From contig JBKQSL010000013.1 in NCBI GenBank assembly GCA_052143655.1, positions 1 to 26,484 on the forward strand: 26,484 nt of DNA, given 5' to 3'. The notes beneath the pieces are model-generated. The model saw only the letters and a list, made by a program, of their open reading frames with translations, was not told where the DNA came from and made no database searches. Positions 1 to 6,182 of this stretch are shown here, piece by piece; position 1 is the first letter of the stretch; every line of letters begins with the position of its first letter. Both the position numbers and the translations under genes were made by a program. Source of the stretch: CAVSUR01 sp052143655 (GTDB lineage Bacteria > Actinomycetota > Actinomycetes > Streptosporangiales > Streptosporangiaceae).

Positions 1-651
1 CAGGTCGGCCACGGTGGCGGTGGCGACGTAGGGGACACCGTGGGCCATGGCGATCCGGGGAAGGTCCTTCCCGTGCCCGAAGGTGTTGCCCCGATGGGTG
101 CCGACCACCTCCGTGGTGGCCGTGCGCGCCGCCGGAGGTGTCGCACCGGAGCGCTGGACACCGGTGTTCATGTAGGCCTCGTTGTCGTAGCAGACGAACA
201 GGACGTCGTCGTTGCGCTCGAACATCCCCGACAGGCAGCCGAAGCCGATGTCGACCGTGCCGCCGTCCCCGCCCTGGCCGACCACCCGCACGTCGGTGCG
301 GCCCTTGGCGCGCAGCGCGGCAGAGACCCCGGCCGCCACCGCCGGCGCATTGCCGAACAGCGAGTGCAGCCACGGCATCTGCCAGGAGGTCTCGGGGAAC
401 GGGGTGGAGAAGACCTCCAGGCAGCCGGTCGCGTTGACCGCGATCATCTGGCCGCCGGTGGCCCGCATGACAGCATCCAGCGCGTAACGGGCGCCGAGGG
501 CCTCCCCGCAGCCCTGACAGGCGCGGTGCCCGCAGGTCAGCGAGTTGCTGCGCTCGGCATCGGACTGCACGGAGCGCTGGTCGGGCTCCAGCAGCCGGTT
601 CCCGACGACGAAACTGCCGGTCTGGTAGAACTTGATCGGCTGGTACGGCAT
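1..651 (-). CDS. porB: 2-oxoacid:ferredoxin oxidoreductase, beta (TPP-binding) subunit, partial
   Basis: This subunit binds thiamine diphosphate and an iron-sulfur cluster in an enzyme that oxidises a 2-oxoacid, probably pyruvate, to acyl-CoA and CO2 while reducing ferredoxin. I translated 217 codons from the ATG at 651; the frame is open to the window edge, so the C-terminus is missing. Cysteines C40, C45 and C48 in CGHRACQGCGEALGAR are the expected N-terminal cluster ligands. The TPP/Mg motif is clear: GDGGTVDIG from residue 128, then DNEAYMNTG with N157. AAGGAG lies 8 nt before the ATG. It starts 18 nt after the alpha-subunit stop, so it is the last visible gene of a gamma-alpha-beta operon. 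The family assignment is firm. Pyruvate as substrate is inferred; 2-oxoglutarate or branched-chain oxoacids are not excluded. Confidence 0.93.
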   Translation of the reverse strand, partial: MPYQPIKFYQTGSFVVGNRLLEPDQRSVQSDAERSNSLTCGHRACQGCGEALGARYALDAVMRATGGQMIAVNATGCLEVFSTPFPETSWQMPWLHSLFGNAPAVAAGVSAALRAKGRTDVRVVGQGGDGGTVDIGFGCLSGMFERNDDVLFVCYDNEAYMNTGVQRSGATPPAARTATTEVVGTHRGNTFGHGKDLPRIAMAHGVPYVATATVADL

Positions 652-669
652 TACTGTGCTCCTTGCTGA

Positions 670-1923
670 TCAGCCGATGCGGGACGCGACGACGCCGATG
701 TCGCGCAGCATGTTCTCGGCGGCGGGGCCGGACCTGCGGCCCTCGCGGGCGCGCGTCAGCTCGCGTTCGGCGAGCGGCCGGTTCAGGTCCAGGAAAGTCA
801 GCTTGTCCAGATTATCCGCGTGGGCGTCGATGAGCATCTTGCGCAGCGAGGCCGAGGTGACAGCCCGGCCGCCGAGGCCCGCTATGACCGGGTAGATGGG
901 CACTGCCTGCTCGGCGAGGGACGCCCGGATGTCGCTGGTCACGATCCCGCTGGAGCCCGGCGCCAGGGCCCGCTCGATGGCCACCACCCGGCGGGCGCCG
1001 GCCAGCGCGGCATGTACGGCCTCGAACGGGAACGGCCGGAACGAGATGACTCCGAGTACGCCGATCCGCATGCCCTCCTCGCGCAGCTCGTCCACGACGT
1101 CCTTGATCGTGCCCTGCACGGAGCCGAGCGCGATGATGACGGTTTCCGCGTCCTCGAGCAGGTAGGGTCGCAGCAGGCCGCCGGAGTCGCGGCCGAAAAT
1201 CTCGAGGAAGTCGCCGGCGACCGACGGGATGAGCTCGAGCGCTTCCAGCTGCCGGGCCTGCGCGATGTAGCGCACCTCGGTGAAGGCCTCCGGACCGACC
1301 ATCGCCCCGATCGAGACCGGGTCAGCCGGATCGAGCACCTGGCGCGGCTCGTACGGCGGCAGGAACTGATCCACCTGCGACTGGTCGGGGATGTCGGCCC
1401 GCTCGCTGGCATGGGTGAGGATGAAGCCGTCCATGCACACCATCACCGGCACCGACAGCTCCTCGGCGATCCGGAACGCCTGGATATGCAGGTCCAGGGC
1501 CTCCTGGCTGGTCTCGGCATGGAGCTGGATCCAGCCGGCGTCGCGCTGCGACATCGAGTCGCTGTGGTCGTTCCAGATGTTGATCGGCGCGCCGATCGCC
1601 CGGTTGGCCACGGTCATGACGATCGGCAGCCCGAGACCGGAGGCGTTGTAGACGGCCTCGGACATGTAGAGCAGGCCCTGACTGGCGGTCGCGGTGTAGA
1701 CGCGCGCGCCGGCCGCGGACGCGCCGATGGCCACCGACATCGCGGCGAACTCGGACTCCACGTTCAGGAACTCGCACGGCTTCAGCGAGCCTGACTTCAC
1801 CGCCGCCGACAGCGCCTCGACAATGTGGGTCTGCGGGGTAATCGGATAAGCGCAGATGACTTCCGGCCGGCACAGCGCGATGGCCTGCGCCACCGCCTGC
1901 GACCCCTCGATCTGCTTAAGCAT
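670..1923 (-). CDS. porA: 2-oxoacid:ferredoxin oxidoreductase, alpha subunit
   Basis: This is the pyrimidine-binding (alpha) partner of the beta subunit in the cytoplasmic ferredoxin-dependent oxoacid oxidoreductase. The 417-residue product begins MLKQIEGSQAVAQAIALC and carries the family signature AYPITPQTHIVEAL near residue 25. The later segment CMDGFILTHASE and the C-terminal transketolase-like domain (SFRPFPFEAV) are also typical, and the length suits the four-subunit class. The frame is open upstream to 1968, but the ATG at 1923 has GGAAGG in front of it and gives the conserved N-terminus. That start overlaps the gamma stop by 8 nt, implying translational coupling. No ferredoxin-like delta gene sits between gamma and alpha, where archaeal porGDAB operons have one; delta could be beyond the left edge or supplied elsewhere. 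Confidence 0.93.
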   Translation of the reverse strand: MLKQIEGSQAVAQAIALCRPEVICAYPITPQTHIVEALSAAVKSGSLKPCEFLNVESEFAAMSVAIGASAAGARVYTATASQGLLYMSEAVYNASGLGLPIVMTVANRAIGAPINIWNDHSDSMSQRDAGWIQLHAETSQEALDLHIQAFRIAEELSVPVMVCMDGFILTHASERADIPDQSQVDQFLPPYEPRQVLDPADPVSIGAMVGPEAFTEVRYIAQARQLEALELIPSVAGDFLEIFGRDSGGLLRPYLLEDAETVIIALGSVQGTIKDVVDELREEGMRIGVLGVISFRPFPFEAVHAALAGARRVVAIERALAPGSSGIVTSDIRASLAEQAVPIYPVIAGLGGRAVTSASLRKMLIDAHADNLDKLTFLDLNRPLAERELTRAREGRRSGPAAENMLRDIGVVASRIG

Positions 1924-2497
1924 CAGCCAGTGCCTTCCGTTCTTCCTGGACGAACTCGAATGCCTCACGGGCGGCCGCGATGTTGCCCGCGGCGACCTTG
2001 CCGCTGAATCGCTCGCTGATGGCGGCGATCACGCTGTCCAGGCTGACCTGGCCGCTCAGCGCCGCGAAGCCGGCCAGCAGCGGGACGCCCGGCAGCGGGC
2101 GGCCCAGGTGGGTCTGCGCCATCTGGCTGGCCGGGACCACCATGAGGCGGTCGCGCCGCATCCTGGCCACGTATTCGTCGAGGCCGAGTTCCTCGAAGCT
2201 CTTGGGCGTGTTGATCAGCATGTAGCTATCCGGCTGCAGCCCGGCGAAGACCTCTACCTGATGCAGCAGGGTCGGATCCTGGATGAGCAGCGCGTCCGGG
2301 CTCACCACGGGCTCGCGGCTCCTGATGGGCTTGCTGTCGATCCGGCAGAACGACATGACCGGCGCGCCCATCCGCTCCGATCCGAAGCTGGGGAAGGCCT
2401 GGGCATGCTTGCCCTCGTCGAAGGCAGCGACCGCCAGCAGCTCGGCCGTGGTCACCACGCCCTGACCGCCTCGGCCGTGCAGCCGTACTTGGAACAT
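1916..2497 (-). CDS. porG: 2-oxoacid:ferredoxin oxidoreductase, gamma subunit
   Basis: First gene of the oxoacid oxidoreductase operon, 193 residues. The N-terminus MFQVRLHGRGGQGVVTTAELLA contains the gamma-subunit hallmark HGRGGQG. SFGSERMGAPVMSFCRI follows around residue 45 and is also characteristic. The gamma subunit binds and positions CoA in the complex. The frame is open upstream to 2566, but the ATG at 2497 is preceded by GAGGAGGG at good spacing and matches family N-termini. A perfect 10-bp inverted repeat at 2573-2596 lies upstream; its core resembles a DosR box and ends 80 bp before this ATG. The operon is therefore probably under the same control as the rest of the island. Confidence 0.93.
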   Translation of the reverse strand: MFQVRLHGRGGQGVVTTAELLAVAAFDEGKHAQAFPSFGSERMGAPVMSFCRIDSKPIRSREPVVSPDALLIQDPTLLHQVEVFAGLQPDSYMLINTPKSFEELGLDEYVARMRRDRLMVVPASQMAQTHLGRPLPGVPLLAGFAALSGQVSLDSVIAAISERFSGKVAAGNIAAAREAFEFVQEERKALADA

Positions 2498-2572
2498 CGT
2501 GACGCCCTCCTCAAAGGGGCTATCGCTGGAGACTTCCGGGCATTCAGATCTCATCCCGCCCGGCACGCGGGT

Positions 2573-2596
2573 GGCCAGGGTCCTTAGACCCTGGCC
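2573..2596. promoter_or_regulatory. Perfect dyad, DosR-box-like operator of the por operon
   Basis: GGCCAGGGTC and GACCCTGGCC flank a 4-nt spacer (CTTA) as a perfect inverted repeat. The inner 14 bp, GGGTCCTTAGACCC (2578-2591), match 11 of 14 positions of the mycobacterial DosR consensus and have the same 5-4-5 geometry as the other boxes here. It lies 80 bp before porG. It could instead be a terminator hairpin for the upstream USP operon (stop at 2674), but no T-tract follows it. Confidence 0.55.
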
Positions 2597-2673
2597 GCGA
2601 AAGCCTACGCCCCTGAGGTGGTGCCCCCCCGGGCGGTGCCGCGGGGCGACAGCGCCGCCCTGGCACCCGCAGG

Positions 2674-3147
2674 TCAGGCACCGGCCGCCTGGGCGCCGGA
2701 GTGGGCCATCTCCTCGGCCGGCTCGACCGGCCGCGGCACGATCAGCACCGGGCGCCTGGCCATGTGCAGCAGCCGGAGCGAGACGCTCCCGAAGGGCAGG
2801 TGCGGCACGTCGGTCCGGCCGCTGGAGCCCAGCACGATGACCCGGGCGACGTGGGCGTCGGCAGAGGCGAGTATCGCCTTGGCGATGTGCCCCACCCCGG
2901 TCTCGCGGACCTCCGGCTCGGCCGCCACGCCCGATGCCCTCAGGTCTGCGACGACCTCGCTGACCAGGCGCTCTCCGTCGCCCTCGGCGCAGTCGACCTG
3001 GAGCCGGCCGAACCGGCCCACGGCGAACTCGTGCACGTGCAGGACAATCACCCGGTCGCCGGTGTCGCGGCTCAGTTCGCGGGTCAGTTCGGTAGCGGCG
3101 CTGACATGCGGCTCATCGTCGACGGCCAGCAGAATCGTCTTCCTCAT
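2674..3147 (-). CDS. Universal stress protein (UspA fold)
   Basis: A 157-residue single-domain USP, beginning MRKTILLAVDDEPHVSAA. The ATP-binding motif near the C-terminus is intact: GSSGRTDVPHLPFGSVS fits G-x2-G-x9-G-[ST], and the closing strand PVLIVPRP is typical. The N-terminal ligand region reads AVDDE. USPs of this type bind ATP in the cytoplasm and are abundant DosR-regulon products in mycobacteria; in M. tuberculosis one of them (Rv2623) slows growth. It starts 10 nt after the stop of the upstream USP gene, with AGGAGG just before the ATG, so the two form an operon. The C-terminal tail after residue 140 is a low-complexity extension. Confidence 0.9.
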   Translation of the reverse strand: MRKTILLAVDDEPHVSAATELTRELSRDTGDRVIVLHVHEFAVGRFGRLQVDCAEGDGERLVSEVVADLRASGVAAEPEVRETGVGHIAKAILASADAHVARVIVLGSSGRTDVPHLPFGSVSLRLLHMARRPVLIVPRPVEPAEEMAHSGAQAAGA

Positions 3148-3157
3148 CGCTCCTCCT

Positions 3158-3643
3158 TCAGAAGTCAGCGCCGCGCCGGGGCCCGGCTGCGGCCGGATGA
3201 CGGGCGGCCCGCTCGCGGTTGGCGCCCGCCTCGCAGACGTCGACCGGGCACCAGGCCCCCTCCAGGCACCGGCGTACCGCCCCGTCCCGGGGCGGCACGC
3301 CGTCTGTCATGGCCGTCCGGGCGCCGATGACCACTCGCTCGGCCTCGGCGCTCAGCTGCACCAGTACCGTGGCCGGCTCGCCGGGCTCGACAACGAACCT
3401 GGCCGGGACCCTCAGCCCGTCCGGGAAGGCCCCGCCGATCATGCTCCTGAGCAGGTCCATGCCGGCCGCGACCACCACTGGGTCGGCATCCGCGGCTACT
3501 GCGTGCACTACGTCGAGCTCTGCGTGCCGCGCGGCCGCGTGCGCGGCCCCGCGGCGGAGTGCGGCGATTGAGTTCGGTGAGCCATCCACGCCCACCACGA
3601 TCCGGCGTCCTCCGGTCCAGTCATCGGGCAACCGAGCGTTCAT
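3158..3643 (-). CDS. Universal stress protein with degenerate ATP-binding loop
   Basis: A 161-residue USP-fold protein. The first strand RRIVVGVDGSPNSIAALRR is canonical, with the ligand-binding aspartate in GVDGS. The C-terminal loop reads GARTAMTDGVPPRDGAVRRC instead of the G-x2-G-x9-G-[ST] ATP motif, so nucleotide binding may be lost or changed. I chose the ATG at 3643 because GGAGG sits 5 nt before it; an in-frame GTG at 3649 would have no space after that site. It is the first gene of a two-gene USP operon. A DosR-like box ends 81 bp upstream and is shared with the divergent USP at 3820. Confidence 0.85.
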   Translation of the reverse strand: MNARLPDDWTGGRRIVVGVDGSPNSIAALRRGAAHAAARHAELDVVHAVAADADPVVVAAGMDLLRSMIGGAFPDGLRVPARFVVEPGEPATVLVQLSAEAERVVIGARTAMTDGVPPRDGAVRRCLEGAWCPVDVCEAGANRERAARHPAAAGPRRGADF

Positions 3644-3724
3644 GGCCACCTCCGCCAGTCCGCTGTTACCTCCACCCTGCGCCTGGCGTCGCCCCTGGTA
3701 AACAGGCGGATGGCCTGGCCGCCA

Positions 3725-3738
3725 GGGACTTTCGCCCC
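3725..3738. promoter_or_regulatory. DosR-like box shared by divergent USP genes
   Basis: GGGACTTTCGCCCC matches 12 of 14 consensus positions and is followed by TAA, as in the longer mycobacterial box. Exactly 81 bp separate it from the ATG at 3643 on one side and from the ATG at 3820 on the other. One site may therefore serve both promoters. Confidence 0.6.
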
Positions 3739-3819
3739 TAACTCGCGATCATGTTTGGCCAGAGACTGGAAGCGGCGGGCCGGGGGCAAGTCCCGGCCGG
3801 TAGCGAAAGCTGAAACCCC

Positions 3820-4248
3820 ATGTACGACAAGCTGCTCGTCGCGGTGGATCATTCGGAGATCACTGACCGCGTGCTCGCCGCGGCCAGGGACCTGGCGCTG
3901 CTGTCCGGCGGGCACGTGATGGTGCTGCACCTGCGCGAGCGCGAGACGATGGGCAAGGTGCCGGGCGCCCCCGGGATGGCGGCGATGGAGACGTCGGAGG
4001 AGTCCCGGGCCGACATCGAGGCGGCGGTGGCCAAGCTGACTGCGGCTGGGGTCAAGGCGCACGGCGAGGTCCGCAGCACGATCTTCGGCTACGCGGCCAG
4101 GGAGATCGTGGATGAGGCGCGCAAGCTCGACGTGGACGTCATCATCATGGGCTCGCGGGGCCGCGGCGACCTGGCCGGGCTGCTGCTCGGCAGTACCGCG
4201 CACAAGGTGATCCACCTGGCCGACCGTCCCGTGCTCATCGTCCGCTGA
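3820..4248 (+). CDS. Universal stress protein (UspA fold)
   Basis: A 142-residue USP, MYDKLLVAVDHSEITDRVL to PVLIVR. The ATP-binding loop is intact: GSRGRGDLAGLLLGSTAHK fits G-x2-G-x9-G-[ST]. There is no good Shine-Dalgarno before the ATG (the preceding bases are GAAAGCTGAAACCCC), so translation may be weak or the mRNA nearly leaderless. It is transcribed divergently from the two USP genes at 2674-3643, with one DosR-like box midway. Its last 160 bp are covered on the opposite strand by the 3' end of the Acg-like reading frame (4089-5213), which probably reflects loss of that gene's stop codon. Confidence 0.9.
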   Translation: MYDKLLVAVDHSEITDRVLAAARDLALLSGGHVMVLHLRERETMGKVPGAPGMAAMETSEESRADIEAAVAKLTAAGVKAHGEVRSTIFGYAAREIVDEARKLDVDVIIMGSRGRGDLAGLLLGSTAHKVIHLADRPVLIVR

Positions 4249-5213
4249 CCGCAAGCTGACCTGGCCGCGGCTAAGCTGACCACGGGCTGGCCGGGTTGCG
4301 GGCTGGCCCGGCCGGCAGCTGGCAGGCGCCGCCTGGCCCGCGCCGCGGGGTCTGGCGCCGATCCCGGCAGCGCCGCGGGCCGGGAGCGGCCGGGCCGGGC
4401 CGGATCGGCGATCTGCATGACCTCGGCCAGCGGCCGCCGGGCCCCGGGCAGCATCCGCCGCCCGGGGCTGAAGCGCAGGATCAGCTGTGCCTGCTCGCCC
4501 ATCCAGCGACCGCCCCGCGGCCCCGGGACTGCGGGGACTTCCAGCGCCGGGCCGGCCGGGGCGACCGTGAAGCCGTGCTGGGCGGCCAGCAGCAGCACCC
4601 GCTGCAGCGCCTGGCCGGACCGCAGCCAGGCCGCCCGGTCATCGGACGGGGTGGACAGCACCGCTAGCTGCGGCGGCCTGCCGGAATCGGCGGCCACCAG
4701 CGGCCTGACCGGCCCGGTCATCTGGAGTTCCTGGCCCGGTTCGATAAACCGCAGGGTGCCGCCTTCCAGCGCGGCCGCCTCGGTGAGCTCGGCCCGCGGC
4801 AGGCACGGCGCCGGCCGCCGGGCGGCGGCCCGGCCCGGGCCGCCGCGCCGCGCGGTCATCGCCTGATACAGCTCGCGCTCGGCCGGGCGCAGCTGATGCG
4901 GTCCGGCCAGCCGGACCGAGGCGAGCAGCAGGTAGTCGGCCCGGCACGGCAGTAGCCGGACGACCGGCTCGACGCCGAGCTGCAGTGCCGCCATGCGCAG
5001 GTTGAACAGTGCCGCGCCGCAGGCGATGTGCACGTAACGGCCAGCCGGATCGCTGTGCCGCAGCGTCCGGCTGCGGTCGGCATGCAGGTCAATGGCCTGG
5101 TCGGCCAGGCGGACCACGAACAGCCACGGCTGGGTGTTATGCGGGGAAGGCGCCCGCACGGCGGCCTTGATCAGCCGTGCGGCGACCTGCGGGGTTAGCA
5201 CCTTCCTGGCCAT
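4089..5213 (-). CDS. Acg-like nitroreductase-fold protein, internally deleted and with run-on C-terminus
   Basis: Related to mycobacterial Acg (Rv2032), a DosR-regulon nitroreductase-fold protein that binds FMN tightly. The N-terminus has APSPHNTQPW at residues 21-30, then DPAGR and HIACGAALFNLRMA. Compared with the intact paralogue at 12202-13185 it lacks about 50 residues: the shared motif PQLAVLST is at 181-188 here and 233-240 there, and an arginine/proline-rich stretch replaces the middle. Homology ends near residue 268 (about 4410). The remaining 106 residues are low-complexity and then antisense to the convergent USP gene. The start is good (GGGAG, 6 nt). It is either a divergent variant or a decaying gene that lost its stop codon. 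A weak DosR-like box lies 67 bp upstream. Confidence 0.65.
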   Translation of the reverse strand: MARKVLTPQVAARLIKAAVRAPSPHNTQPWLFVVRLADQAIDLHADRSRTLRHSDPAGRYVHIACGAALFNLRMAALQLGVEPVVRLLPCRADYLLLASVRLAGPHQLRPAERELYQAMTARRGGPGRAAARRPAPCLPRAELTEAAALEGGTLRFIEPGQELQMTGPVRPLVAADSGRPPQLAVLSTPSDDRAAWLRSGQALQRVLLLAAQHGFTVAPAGPALEVPAVPGPRGGRWMGEQAQLILRFSPGRRMLPGARRPLAEVMQIADPARPGRSRPAALPGSAPDPAARARRRLPAAGRASPQPGQPVVSLAAARSACGQRTMSTGRSARWITLCAVLPSSSPARSPRPREPMMMTSTSSLRASSTISLAA

Positions 5214-5280
5214 GGCAACTCCCGGCCGGGTGAGAAGCGTCAGATGAGTTCAGGGTGACTATCGGGGGTCACAGCCGCTA

Positions 5281-5294
5281 GGGTCCATGGTCCT
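5281..5294. promoter_or_regulatory. Weak DosR-like box
   Basis: GGGTCCATGGTCCT matches 10 of 14 positions of the DosR consensus. It lies 67 bp before the Acg-like ATG at 5213 and only 14 bp before the HAD start at 5309, so it could act as activator site only for the former. A second dyad, GTGAC and GTCAC around 5255-5272, lies beside it. Confidence 0.35.
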
Positions 5295-5308
5295 CTTAGG
5301 CTGGTCCG

Positions 5309-6049
5309 GTGCTAGGTCTACCCGATGCCATCACCACCTGCCTGTTCGACCTGGACGGCGTGCTCACCAAGACCGCCACGCTGCACGCTGCGGCCTGGAA
5401 GCAGATGTTCGACGACTTCCTGCGCCAGCGAGCGCAGGTCGGCGGCGCTGAGTTCGTGCCGTTCGATTCCGGCGACTACGACGCCTTCGTCGACGGCAAG
5501 CCGCGCGCGGACGGGACCCGGTCGTTCCTGGCCTCGCGCGGCATCGAGCTGCCCGAGGGCAGCCCGGACGACCCGCCGGACGCGCAGACGGTGAACGGGC
5601 TCGGCAACCGCAAGAACCAGCTGGTGCTGGCGGCCATCGCGGCCGGGCGGGTGGCGGTGTACCCGGGCTCGGTCAGCTACCTGCGCGCCGCCCGGCAGGC
5701 CGGGCTGCGCTGCGCGGTCGTGTCCTCCAGCGCCAACTGCCGGGCCGTGCTGGACTCGGTGGGCATCACCGGGGAGTTCGACACGATCGTCGACGGGGCA
5801 CTCGCCCGCGAGCGGCACCTGCCCGGCAAGCCGGCCCCCGACACATTCCTCGCCGCGGCGGCCGAGCTGAAGGCCGCCCCGGCGGCCGCGGCGGTGTTCG
5901 AGGACGCCCAGGCGGGCGTGGCGGCGGGGCGGGCGGGCCGGTTCGGCTACGTGGTCGGCGTGGACCGGGTCGGGCAGGCTGACGCGCTGCGCGAGCACGG
6001 TGCCGACGTTGTCGTCAGCGATCTGGACGAGCTGCTGGCCCGCCGGTGA
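5309..6049 (+). CDS. HAD-superfamily hydrolase, beta-phosphoglucomutase-like
   Basis: A 246-residue phosphatase/phosphomutase of the HAD superfamily. Motif I is CLFDLDGVLTKTA with nucleophile D14 and acid/base D16. KLAAWK-like cap residues follow (HAAAWKQMF). Motif II is SSSANC in the middle, motif III is GKPAPDTFL, and motif IV is FEDAQAGVAAG. The segment TVNGLGNRKN is typical of beta-phosphoglucomutase family hydrolases, which in actinomycetes act in trehalose or maltose catabolism. The GTG start at 5309 is the farthest upstream start that fits the family N-terminus, but its ribosome site is weak. It diverges from the Acg-like gene and converges on the cytochrome b gene across a strong hairpin. 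The exact substrate cannot be read from sequence. Confidence 0.82.
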   Translation: MLGLPDAITTCLFDLDGVLTKTATLHAAAWKQMFDDFLRQRAQVGGAEFVPFDSGDYDAFVDGKPRADGTRSFLASRGIELPEGSPDDPPDAQTVNGLGNRKNQLVLAAIAAGRVAVYPGSVSYLRAARQAGLRCAVVSSSANCRAVLDSVGITGEFDTIVDGALARERHLPGKPAPDTFLAAAAELKAAPAAAAVFEDAQAGVAAGRAGRFGYVVGVDRVGQADALREHGADVVVSDLDELLARR

Positions 6050-6126
6050 TCGGTCATCCGGCGTTCGGAATCGAGCCGTGGTGCGAGATAGCCGGCGACG
6101 GGTCGCCGATGCAGATATGCCATCAC

Positions 6127-6171
6127 GGCGAGACGCTGACGCTGACCGCGGGCCAGCGTCAGCGTCTCGCC
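6127..6171. terminator. Bidirectional hairpin terminator
   Basis: An 18-bp perfect inverted repeat, GGCGAGACGCTGACGCTG at 6127-6144 and its complement at 6154-6171, with a 9-nt loop. It lies between two convergent stops (HAD at 6049, cytochrome b at 6183), where a two-way terminator is expected. Confidence 0.8.
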
Positions 6172-6182
6172 CCGTGCCGCCG

